Positions 1 through 12,000 of a stretch of DNA of 64,000 nt are shown here, piece after piece; position 1 is the stretch's first letter, and the number at the start of each line of letters is the position of its first letter. The position numbers and the translations under genes are program-made. Under the pieces are notes generated by a model. That model did not search any database. It saw nothing but the letters and a program-made list of their open reading frames with translations, and was not told the origin of the DNA. This stretch comes from Hoplostethus atlanticus (Eukaryota > Chordata > Actinopteri > Trachichthyiformes > Trachichthyidae), in NCBI GenBank assembly GCA_034670405.1, contig JAXDDX010000012.1:4796501-4860500 (forward strand), in the 5' to 3' direction.

Positions 1-1018
1 GTTCCTTAGTATCTCTCCTTTCTCTCTCTCCCCCTCCAAACTCTCCCCATCCCACAGATTTACTCTTTATTTCAATGCATTTTTTTGTGTGATCCCCTCT
101 CCTCTTTCTCTGACTCACTTTTCATTCTCTCTTCCTTCTCTCTTATTTCTTGCTTTGTCCTGCCTGTCTCTCTGTCTTTCTCTCTGACTCAGAGTAGCTG
201 TGTCTGGGTCTCTGGATTACATAAGAGGGGGATTCTATAAATATCCGCAGGAGCGACCTACAGCTAATATGTGTGATGAATATGGGTGAGGAGAACAGAA
301 AAGATGGGATCTCACAAAAGACCTGGCATCCCAAGGCAATGAGAGATAGAGGCAGTGCAGGCGTGTGTGGGTTTTTGTTTTTGCCTCTGTGTGTGTGTGT
401 CCAGCACCACAGAGCCATTACAACATGGCACTCTCCTTCAGCAAATGTGATGTGACATGTAGTCGAGCAGCTTGGTGCAGTCAGCAGGACAGGTCATATA
501 CCATAAGCCTGTTTGTTGCTCAGTCAGTCTAAACCTGTATATCCTTTAATAGCTGGCCTTTCATAGCAGTGACTCCATACCAGACGTGTGTGTGTGATTG
601 TGTGCGTGCCTACCTGTCAGTTTGTTTGTGTGTGTGTGTGTGCTATGATATGTATGATTTCTGTGTTTCTGCTATAGAGTCTCTGCCAGATACTCCTCAG
701 TCATTCAGTGTTTCAACACCAAGACAGTCACATGTTTATAGACGCTCCATAGAAGGGCCATACCTTACTCTATAGGAGACACTGACATTGAGACAGAGCA
801 TAGTTGTCCATAGTAGCTTGTGTATGTGTTTGTGAGTGAAATAGACTGAAATTAACTGGTCGTGGCTGATGTGAATCAAGTGTCATACAGTAGGTCCCAT
901 GATTCAAGGGGAGACTACATAAGCTGTTAATTGTACTGCAGGTGTGACTCAAGTTGTTGGTTGCTCTGCTCCTCCAAGGCACTCTCTCACACAAACACAT
1001 TGATGTCCAGGCCTATAC

Positions 1019-1471
1019 CAGGGCTCGACAATAAGGATGGCCCGGGCACAGTATGAGAGAGGTTCGAGACAGTTGATTGATCTGTCACGTGCCATATCGG
1101 GCCAGTGCTGTTTCGTCGTTGCAGCGTTGTCATTGGTTGCACGTTGATATATCTTTGAACATTTTTGAAGCTTGTCAATAGATTCCCGGCGATTTTATAT
1201 GCTGGGAAAGTTTGTAGGCAGTAGTAGGTGCATCCGGTTCCAGTTTGTAGGTGTTTTTAACACTTAATATAACGTATGGAGTACGTTGAAAGGTGCTCTG
1301 AAGGTGCGCTGGCCGAGAGAGATGAGCTGGAAAGCGGCAGTCAAGCTCAAAAATAGCTATTTTTTATTTTTGCAGCAGGGCTAGTGAAAATGTTGCTGGG
1401 GCAAGTGAAAGTCCACGTTCACTTTTTTTTTCCCGACTGGCCCAGTCGGGCCAAATCCTTGTTGAGCCCTG
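1019..1471. mobile_element. Non-autonomous hAT-like MITE
   Basis: The left end CAGGGCTCGACAATAAGG is mirrored by the right end, whose reverse complement begins CAGGGCTCAACAAGG. Both continue into a GGCCCG block, so the imperfect terminal inverted repeat is roughly 27 bp. CTATAC flanks both ends (1013-1018 and 1473-1478), the likely remains of a target-site duplication. The 453-bp interior has no transposase. A short palindrome (CCCGACTGGCCCAGTCGGG) lies just inside the right end. Assignment to hAT rests on the CAGGG-type termini and is tentative. Confidence 0.65.
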
Positions 1472-2231
1472 TCTATACATCACCACTGCTCCACCACCAT
1501 CATCAGTGTGTTCTCATTATAGCTGACCTCTGCATGCTGTGTGTGTGTTTGAGCAGAGGGAGTAATGAGGGAGTTGAGTGAAATAAGAGATGGAGAGAGT
1601 TGAGCCGGCTAATTTAACAGAGCTTTTTCTTTTTTAATAAGACACACCACTGCAGGCTGGGCTGCTCCTGCCCCTGAAACTGTCAAGGCTGTTCCACAGT
1701 ATTAGCTTATCACTCTGATAGTCTGTCTTAAAATGTGAGGTCTCATGGCGATGATGTGTGATGTCAGGTAGTGTATGTTGAACACTTGTTGCGAGGAACT
1801 CAAACCAAGGCGGGTATGTTACGCTGTTAACATTTTCTCTTCTTTTGCACAGATGGGCGGTATGGCCTGACATTTGTATCACAATATAATTTGAAACATG
1901 GACAATAACTGTATACATCGGTGTAGTCGTCTTTCAAGTTTCAATAAACATGCTTATGAAGGTATGAAAGACTCTGGTATGGCAACTTCGAGGGCTTTGA
2001 TCAATTCTTTAAATTATAGTTAAAAATAAAAGTTTAAGCATGTATAATATCCTTCCACTGCTTTTTTTATTAGGACAACCTTTGGGACAAACAATGTCTC
2101 ATGACAGAGCAATAGTTTGTTCTCCCACCCTGCTCAACAATCCATTTGTGCTTTTTCTGTGGAACGCATTATATTGCTGTTCCTCATATTCAGAAAGGTG
2201 TTTGGACTTGAGGCGACGAAAATGATTAGTT

Positions 2232-2234
<3 letters not shown>

Positions 2235-2272
<38 letters not shown>
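2235..2272. repeat. (TTA)n microsatellite
   Basis: About twelve uninterrupted ATT/TTA units in pip4k2a intron 1. Confidence 0.95.
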
Positions 2273-3657
2273 GTATGTATTGGCAATGACAGTCCTGTGA
2301 GATGTTTTGCAGATGATAGTTTTCTGCCCTTGGTTTGACCTTTTAAATCCAAATTATGTCCATATAATGGAAGCTGCATTAATCTTTTTCACCAATTAAT
2401 CTGCTGTGCTGTCGGTCACCAATTCTCCTCCTACGTTTCTAAACAAAACAATGAAAGCATGGGCTGTCCAAGGCAGCTGTCCACATGATTCTCTGGTACA
2501 GGGTAATCACAACAAATCTTGTGACAATGACCTTATACAACATTTACGGTTACAGTTCAAGTGAAATTATGAAGGTTTAATGGTAGACATGTTAGAGTAA
2601 AAATCCATGCTGTACAGCAAATTTATACCGGTGTACCTTTTGTGCCATTAATACCGCCTACCTCTAGCCAAGACTTCATTCGGTGTCAACCTAATTTAGC
2701 AAGATTTATAGCCAGGGTGGGAAATAATCACCTAACAGGAGCAAGGTGGTTATTTAATTGGACTAACTTTTTATGTGGGTGGTAAGTTAGTGCACTCTAT
2801 CAGCCACTTTGATAGGTGACTTGTCCAGTAAAATCGTGGAGGTGGCTGCTGAATTTTGGAATACTTCTGACACTGGTGGGTGGATGAAAGTTTGTTTCCT
2901 GACAGTGACTGTATCCATTGTCATGTAGGTGGTTGGCCAGTGGGTAACAAGTGGATGTTGAGCTTGTAAATTAGGGCTCTCACTCAATTTTGTTTCTTAA
3001 ATACTATATTTGAGCGATATCTTGCAGAATTTCTGCCACCAATGGGAAAGCCACCATTGCTCCTTTCTCCTTCAAATTGACTTTGAGTATAGAAACCATT
3101 ATGTGGTTTTTCAGTTTGTTTTTTCTTCAGGTTTTCAGGTTTATTGGACATAAAGTTCCTGTTCACTTCTAATTGAAGACTACTGTTTTCCTGCTTTTTC
3201 CCCTGTCACTTTGTGTTCTGCAATGAAATCCTGAAACACCCAATTACCATTCTTCTATTGTGCCTCATAGAAAAGCCTCATAAGAGTTACATTAACAGTT
3301 GATAAGCATGCTTGTAAGGTTAGCTATGTTTTTCTTTGTATAGAGATTGTTCAGTTTACACCCTGCAATGAATGGGTCTGGGCTTTATAGTCGTAATAAG
3401 TAAGTAATAGCCCTGTTAAGTAGCCAGTGAAAGGTCAAGTCCAGACTTAATCACAGTCTACTGCAGTTGTGACCTTTAAAGCTCACTATCTGCCAGTGAA
3501 ATGGTAAATCTCTATACAATTCATAGAGATATTCATAGAGATATATCTATATATGGTCCAGTGAATATCATCTGTTACTCAAAGGCATGTATAGGTCCTT
3601 GTGGTCATAGAGTACACCAGACCTGCACGTTTCTGTTGTAGTTTCTAATGTAGACTC

Positions 3658-3900
3658 ACGGTGCGTTCACACAGCGAGCAACACGATCAACAAGTCAACA
3701 ACAAGTCTATTTCCAATAGAGCTGAGCGACCAGCGAAATTAAAGCTGGCCACAACTGAAATTTTTGCAGTCATCGGCCATCATCAGCCAATCAGATTTGC
3801 GTGGTTCCTTGTTTCCCTACCGATTTGTTCCATGAACGAATGGATGAGAAGTTGATTATAGCCGGACTACAGGAATAAATGTCTCATAACCGTTGCTTGG
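3658..3900. mobile_element. Possible Harbinger-like DNA transposon remnant
   Basis: The segment opens with CACGGTGCGTTCACACAGCGAG, a terminus style common in fish PIF/Harbinger relatives. It includes a short frame reading MDEKLIIAGLQE before a stop. No matching right terminus was found, so this is only a suggestion. Confidence 0.3.
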
Positions 3901-5857
3901 AGAATGATTGCATCCATCGTCGGGGTTAGCACATGAAAAGATGATTATAATGTTATGTAACAGACCCAGTAAGCTGACTGACTGGCTGAAACAGGTGATA
4001 CATGATTTATGTCTACTTTGACCTGCCACAACAGCCAGTGGATTAAAAAAATAAATCTCTAAGTAATGGTTGTGGTTGTTTGCAAAATTAGGCTAAATAT
4101 CACAACCAAAATTAACTAGCATTTGGTTTGACAATTGGTTGTTTGTGCTATTTTTTGTGCATGTGACTGAGCTGTGACACTGTAGGATTATGGCTTGTAG
4201 AGAGAGAAATTGTGTGTAAGTATGTGTGATGTGTGGACAGTAACTGATGAAGGCATGTGATAATTTTCAGATTGCTTATCAGTGACACAAGTTAGTACCC
4301 AGAATGATTTTCCTGTTCATTATCAAATGCGCTGCTCCAGGCTACACATCCTGATGGTATAACCAATTAGCCTTGCTTCCTTCATTTCTAGCTTTGGGAG
4401 AATTATTTTCTGTGCTCGCAAATAATGATTAGACTGTCCTGTGCCATAGAAATAACCAATGCTGTCAATTCTTAAATTCTATTGACCTTTTATCCAGAAT
4501 GAAAAGTGTTACAGCTTCTCTGCCATGACTATTAATATGCTGTTATCAGCTGAGAGTGAGCCATCTATCTGTCATTGTTCAGAGGGATAACGCTATGCCA
4601 TGCTGCTGACCGAGCACGCTCACTACATCAACTTCCTGTCCAACGGATACACAGCGCACACTTGCTTTCGCTCTGGGCCGGAAAACCAGCCTTCATCACC
4701 ATGGAGACAAACAGGAAGTGGTGGTGTGAAACTTGGCTGCAAGTCTGATAGCTGCAGGGAGATAAGGGCTGACATTGATGTTGGAGGAGTCAGATTAAAA
4801 CAAAACATAAGAGCTACTCTACAACACTTAAGACAGGAATGATAACATTCCTGCCAAACAGATAAAATAGGTCTACACTTTGTATAGGAGACTAAAACTA
4901 CTCTTCGTATAGGAGACTTACACAGTGAGTTTACTGTGCTGTGTAGAGTGCAGCATTCACTGGCTCTGAGATCATTTTCATGGTGTTCATTTCGTTTTGG
5001 ACACCCAAGTCCCATTCATCTCTAGTGAAGGTTCCTATCTTTTACCGCTTTGTTTAATGCTTGTTTTTTGTTTTGTTTTGTTTATTTTTTTCCCCATCCC
5101 TCTTGGAAAGCCTTAAACTCACAGCAAACATCTCAGAAAATATATTTACAGTGAATGTCTATCCTTGATGCTTTCATCTCTGCATCTCTCTATTATGAGT
5201 GGGATTGTGTGTGGGAAGGAATGGACCAAACCAAGCAAACACCAGCTGATGAAAACCAGAGTATTGCAGGTAAACTAAGTGATTCTAGTAGGACTAATGA
5301 GGAGGAAAGAGCAAAAATCCCTTTGGGGGCTGAGGGTGGCAGAAAGGATCACTGCACGATACATTAGTTGTGTCTGGCTGGTGCCGTGGCAACTTGCCAG
5401 TCTGGATCTCAGTCTCTCAGGAAATATATATATTTAGGGATTGAACCAGGGCTCTGTGGTGTTTTTCTTTTCTATTATCAAGGAGCATGTGTGCCTCCTG
5501 AAGTTAAAAAAAAAAACACTGGATGATTTGTGAACATTAGCCTATTAATATTCTTGACCAAAGTTATTTTTGCATTGTAGAAGCTGGGATGGAGGGGTCA
5601 GGCTGGGGGTAATGTGTTTTTTTTTTTCTGCCCTGCTCTCCCCTCTCAGCAATGTTGTAGCCTTCAAACTGAGGAAAACTGTTTTCTGGGCTTCCTCCAA
5701 ATGGTTATCCTTTCCCTCATCTAACAGACCCAGTTTCACCTCAGTGTGTGGTTATGTTTATGTATATGCATGTGTCTTTGTTCGTGCATGTGTCAATAGT
5801 TTTTATGTGTGTGATTTGCATTAACAGTTAATTAGTGTTTGTATAGTCTAGTGTCCT

Positions 5858-5991
<134 letters not shown>

Positions 5992-7037
5992 GGTGAGGCA
6001 TTGTCTCTTTCTCTGTGTGAAATAGAGCTTTGTTGGTTGGGCGATGTCTCCTCACCAAGTACCCAGAATGCATCTGTGCCATAGCATCATGGTGACGTCA
6101 GTGCCTGTCACACCAGGACACTGAGACATGCATAGATATGGCATCTGGGGACTTACATCCTCTGCTGGCTCTCTCTAATGCTCTGTTTCCCATATGTGCT
6201 TTCATGTCTTTTTCTCTTACACTCTCCTCTCTCTTAAATTCTTTCCCATATGCGTTAAGACATGTTTCTTCTCTCTATCTTCTGTTAGTGATGTGCATTA
6301 ATTCGCTACCGTTCTCATGCTCTTTCTCCTCTCTCTCTCTTTCTGTGCATAAAGAAAGCTGACAATAATCCTAGAGGGGCTTTAAGGTTCAGGGATTTAC
6401 ATTTTGAATTTGTAGTTCTCACTCCTAGAAAAACACACATTCTGTCTTTTGTAAAGCTGCCTTGCTCCTGAAACTCTGCTATGCGCAATTAGTGCATATT
6501 GGCAGAGCTGCTTTAAGGCAGTGTGGGAATAGTGTTTATTGGCAATTGCACCTCATTGGCCAATCTGTTGCAGAGTTCAACGTTTAGAATTTTTTTTCCT
6601 CTTCCCTGGCTGGGCCCATAGGTCACTTGTTGCACATGTTGTATTCATAGATGAGCCCTCATAACTAACGGATAGAAGCTTTTCTGTAAATGTAACCAGC
6701 CGTGGCATTGGAAAAACAACAAAAACTAGAGGTAAATTCATGAGGCTGGTATATCTCTACATTCATTCACATAAGATAAGCCACCCACTTTCCAACACAC
6801 TGGCTTGATGCTGCTAGCTCATGTTATGAGCATTGAGTGTGTGTCTGCATGGTACGGGATCATCATTTTCAACCAGAGGAAACTGTCTCTTCCACTGTAA
6901 AAAGAAGACTTTTACATATAAGTAAAAGTATCTGCCTCCATATCAAAGCAGAGCAGAGACTAGACTGGGACAATGGCAAACCAGAGAGGTACACCATAAC
7001 ATGCATGAGGTATTTTAGTACTTTTGTCCGAAGCTAC

Positions 7038-7121
7038 GTCACTGTCTCTGTCACTGTCTCTGTCACTGTCTCTGTCACTGTCTCTGTCACTGTCCCTGTC
7101 ACTGTCTCTGTCACTGTCCCC
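7038..7121. repeat. 12-bp tandem repeat, seven units
   Basis: The unit GTCACTGTCTCT repeats about seven times with occasional CTCT to CCCT changes. Because 12 is divisible by three, frames stay open on both strands and give VTVS or DSDR peptide repeats. These are unlikely to be real proteins. Confidence 0.95.
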
Positions 7122-8175
7122 AGTATAAATCCAGATCTGGGAAGGTGTGGTCTGATAGGATGTCATGCATCGTACTACACGCTGGCTGGAGACTTAACCC
7201 ATTACGGGGGGCACCAGATTTTATGTATGTCAAATTGCTAAAACCACATTTTCACTTATATGCTGACATCATACATACTGGTTTACAACTCAAAAATGTA
7301 TTTTAGTGTGTTGTATCCCTTTAAGTGAGGAATACTTGGACTAGGACTTTTCTTTACCCCAGCTCTCCAAAGTGTGCCAGATGCTTTCATCAGTCAGTCA
7401 GTCAGTCATGCTGTGGCCATATTCTGCACCATCTGCTGTGAGGCTCCTGCAGCATTACAGGGCCTGTCAATCCCCAATGGCTAAAATATTGGCTACCTTT
7501 TCTAAAGCAGCTGCTGGAATTGTGATACGATACCACCGCTTGTCTACACACAGTCTTAGCTTTGAGGAATGTAAAGCACATTTGGGGCTGTACTGTAGAG
7601 CAACATGCACTTATTTTTTTGTTTTTTGATTAAAAATAAATAAAACACGTACACACACACACAATCACAATAACAAGGGTTTGGATTATGTGCGTGTCAA
7701 GCTGTGCCTGAGTCACTGCAACAAATGTCAGATCCACGTATTACAGCAATGTGGTGCATGGCCAGCACTCCCGCAATGCAATATTGCCTTTACCCTATGT
7801 GTTTGAAGCCCTGCTGTTTATTCAACGTGGAAGGTTAATTGAAGCCTGCAAATGTGCAGTGAATCAAACTTGTTTGTAGTGTGATTGTTTTTAATATGAT
7901 GAGATTTTAAAAATATAACCACGCTGAAAACATCAAACAGACTTAAATATAATAAGGATTCAAGGGCTGCCTCTTACATCTAGAGTTATCTTGATTTGTT
8001 TGTGCCCCATAAAGAGCCAGAAGAGAGCAAAAAGTGAAATTGATTGAGATTGAGTTTTCTCTAAGGCTTTCTTGGAGCTCCTATTTCTGGAACACTAGTC
8101 TATAATGGCCACTTTGATAGGAAAAAAACATCTTATGGTGTGAGTTCGCCCTTGGGTTCTCTTATGCTCATGCTT

Positions 8176-8223
8176 GTAAGTCGCTTTGGATAAAAGCATC
8201 TGCTAAATAGTTGTAATGTAATG
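8176..8223 (+). repeat. Fish interspersed-repeat tail
   Basis: Contains GTCGCTTTGGATAAAAGC, CTGCTAAAT and then an ATGTA-type tail. The same block occurs at 41419-41480. It is the 3' end of an abundant teleost interspersed repeat (SINE/LINE tail type); the family name is not certain. Confidence 0.7.
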
Positions 8224-9015
8224 GTTAGATAGTTTATAGGGAAAAAGTGACATAAATGATGTGAGAGATCGGATGCTGTTTGTCAAAGGATGAGCAAGTC
8301 GTGAGTGCATACATTGAGTCTTTTCCCACTGAGCTACTAGGGTGTCTGAGGTCACTTTCATGGTTATTATAGGGCAACAACCCAAAATACATGTGGATAT
8401 GTCACAGTGTGCTCGTGTGTGTGTGTGTTGAATTATTGTTTCATTAGATCTGAGTTGAATTGATTGTCTATTCAGAAGTAGGATATAACAGTCATGTTAT
8501 ATGGCAGATTGACCTTTGTACCAGTCTGTGGAAAGCTAGACTTTATAAGGTGAGATTATATTGCACAGTGGAAAAGGTTATGTGTGATGAAGTGTAAGAC
8601 ACGCGGCCAGCACATGGTTGAATAACTCCAGAATTTCTGTGTTGACTTTGTTGACAGCAGCAAGTTTTAGGAAATATTCTGAATCCTAAATATTTTGAAC
8701 AACCGTTGCATGAAACCTCCACTATGAGACATGCATCTAAAATAGGTGCCACATGGTCTTTCCACTTTAAGCTCTGCCTCTGCATTTACCACTGGTTATC
8801 CTACTAAAGAACAGGTCACGTTTCCAGCATTTACTGATTAGTGATCTTTGTCTAGGAATGCTCTATATTCTCTCAGTCTGTCTCTCAGGGATGTAATTTT
8901 TTTCAGGTTTTAGTGTCTTTAGTGACCTGCTAAGTCTTTAGTGACCTGCTTTTTGACTGCTTTGTTTTCCTAGTCACATTCCTGATTTCTCCTTCTCTTT
9001 TGTGTTTCTGTCTAG

Positions 9016-12000
9016 ATAAATGAGCTAAGCCATGTTCAGATTCCCATCATGCTCATGCCAGATGACTTCAAGGCCTATTCCAAGATTAAAGTGGACAACC
9101 ACCTCTTCAACAAGTAGGTTCCTTTTTTCTCCGTTCTATATTACATAGGTGGTCATTGTAGTTAATGAAGCAAAGTGTGTGTTACAGTGTGTTATGTTAC
9201 TGTAAAAAATGTCATCCAAATGCTTCCCTTGAATATCTTCTAGGACCTACAGTATCTCTTAAGCTGTGTGAAATATCCTCTCACATATGTGCGTGTGCGT
9301 GTGCCTGTGCGTGTGCGTGTGCGTGCAGGGAGAACATGCCAAGCCATTTCAAGTTCAAGGAATACTGCCCTCTGGTGTTCCGAAACCTCCGAGAGAGATT
9401 TGGCATTGATGATCAGGACTTCCAGGTATGAACACATACTCAACAGAGACAAACTGAGCAGCACGAGTGCCTCACCTGGTTCAAATAGTAACTACAAATA
9501 AAACTAGTGTTTGCTTTATCCACATTGCAGTACCAGATTGATTTGCTACATAAGAAAATACCAGATAATCTGACAGTCATCTGAATTGTCTTTATCTGGT
9601 AAACCTATCCATCTGGTACTCCAAACACATTCAAGCAAACACTGTTAACTATTTGAGAAAAATATTTGACCCAGGTTTGACTAGTAAACAGCTCCACGGC
9701 ACTTTTTCCTTTCCCTCTTTTGTTTCCCTTTCCTTCTCTTTCTTTATTTTCCTCTCTCTCCTAGTAAATCCCCATTGCCAGGGCAGGCAGTGAGTTGGCA
9801 GTATGTGGAGGTCAGTGTGTCCCAGCTCAGTGCAGCTGTCCTTCTCACATGTTTACATTAGGGTTCGGCTGGCTGCAGTGAGTGGGCAGTCGAGGGTGTT
9901 AAGACACTGGCCAGCACAATGGAATGCCTTGACATTCTCAATGTTAAACTACTGTTTTTCTACATGATGCACTTATCACAAAAAAGCTGGCAGTACCAAT
10001 TGGTCTTAATGAGGAATATTAGCAGCATTAAATTAAGGATTATTTGGGGGTAAACTGAAGTGCAAGCATATTAACATTTTTCCCCACATTGTGATAAATA
10101 CATGGTGGGGAAAACTTTTAGGATATCACTTTTTTCTTCCCATCTATGCAAGCCTTGGGACCCCTATAGGTAGGCCTTTTTGTATTGTTGCCATGTAGAG
10201 ACTTCCAGAAGTAGGACCACAACCTATTTCAGGTCTAAACCCATAAAGAAGGAAATGCTGCTTAACTATCCCCTTGACATATACCTTTGGTCCTCACTTT
10301 GGGATACAAGCCATAGATGCTAGGAGAAGAGTGGAGAGTGGGACTGAGTGCAGAGGACACAAAGAATTTTTAGGGAATGAGGTGTTGAGTCAGGGGTGTT
10401 GGATCATGTTACTTTCATGCTCAAACTTGTGAGCACCAGCTGTTCGTGTATGTGCATGTGACTGTGCATTAGCACAGGAGTGTGTGGGTGGATGAGTAGG
10501 GGGCTTTGCAAGGCAGCAGACAGGGTCAGAGCCTCTTGGTGTGCTTAAGATGGTTGGAAGCAGTCAGACAAAAAGAGGCTAGATGTAGCCCATGCTGTAT
10601 TTTGGGCTTCATTCAATTATTCAACAGGGTCTTTTTCAGCCAGGTCTTTTGAGCAAATTTTGTTTCATCCCCAGCTATCAAAACATACTAATACTCTTTG
10701 TTATACAGTGACCCAAAAGAGACCAAGCTTTTTGAACAAACACCTCTCTGAAATCCCTCCTTTCATTGTATCTTTTGTTTGGCCTCTTTAGCTAATGTCT
10801 ATGAGAGGCAATGGCAAAGATACATTTATCAGAGAGGGAAAGGTTTTTATTCAACTTGATTCAGGAAGCACTTCTGCTCAAATTGTTAGAATATGAATTA
10901 TTACTCTTCTAGAGAAGGAAATATGGTCATATGTTAAAGACAAACCCAATGCACATTATGTCTGTAACCCAGACACAGCCTGAAACTCTGCTCGAACACT
11001 ACATAACAATCACACAATGTATGATATTTTAGGTGGAAAATGCAGAATAGAATAGAATGAAGAAGAACACAGAAGAAGAAGAACAAGAAGAAGAATGATA
11101 TGAAGAACTTTATTGTTCAGATTGGTTGGAAAATTGTTTGGGCACTACCTGAGATGTAGGAGGCCAAGAGGAGGTACAGAGACAGAGTGGAGTCGCAGAT
11201 GGAGCAGCGCGACACCAGACGCCTATGGCAGGGGCTACGGACTATAACAGACTACCAGGGCAGACCCCCCGCAATTGTGAGTGCCGACGCATCCCTAGCG
11301 GACAACCTGAACTCATTTTATGCACGGTTTGAGGCTAGCATCAACAGCGCTAGCTCGCCGGCTAACAACAACACTGTTAGCATAGCCGAAGTGAGTTCTA
11401 CCGCTGGGGATGAACACACACTCTCGGTGACCGAGCACAGTGTGAGGAGGGCTCTGACGAGGGTGAACACCAGGAAAGCTGCTGGTCCAGATGGCATATC
11501 TGGGCGAGTACTGAAGACCTGTGCTAATCAGCTAGCTCCAGTGTTCACCACTATATTCAACATCTCCCTGGCTGAGTCTGTGGTCCCCGCCTGCTTCAAG
11601 AGATCCACTATTGTCCCTGTGCCCAAGAATGCTTCTCCAGCATGCTTGAATGATTATCGACCGGTGGCCCTCACCTCGGTGGTCATGAAATGCTTCGAGA
11701 GGCTGATTAAGGACTACATCTGCGCCTTCCTCCCTTGCTCCATAGACCCGCTGCAGTTTGCTTATCGTCCAAACAGATCCACGGATGATGCTGTCTCCCA
11801 GGTACTGCACACCACACTCTCTCATCTGGACAGCCGGAAGGGGGGCTATGTGAGACTGCTGTTCATTGATTATAGTTCAGCTTTCAATACCATAGTCCCC
11901 ACCAGACTGGCTGGCAAGTTGATGGAGCTGGGACTGAACACCCCCCTGTGTGCCTGGATCCTGGACTTCCTGACCGCCAGGCCCCAGGTGGTCAGGGTGG

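Noticed and set aside
4600..4842. 80-codon frame as a missed pip4k2a exon
   Set aside because: The peptide does not match the N-terminal exon of PIP4K2A and lacks a suitable donor in phase.
6837..7241. 134-codon frame with VTVS repeats and the antisense DSDR frame
   Set aside because: A 12-bp tandem repeat keeps frames open on both strands; no domain or splice context.
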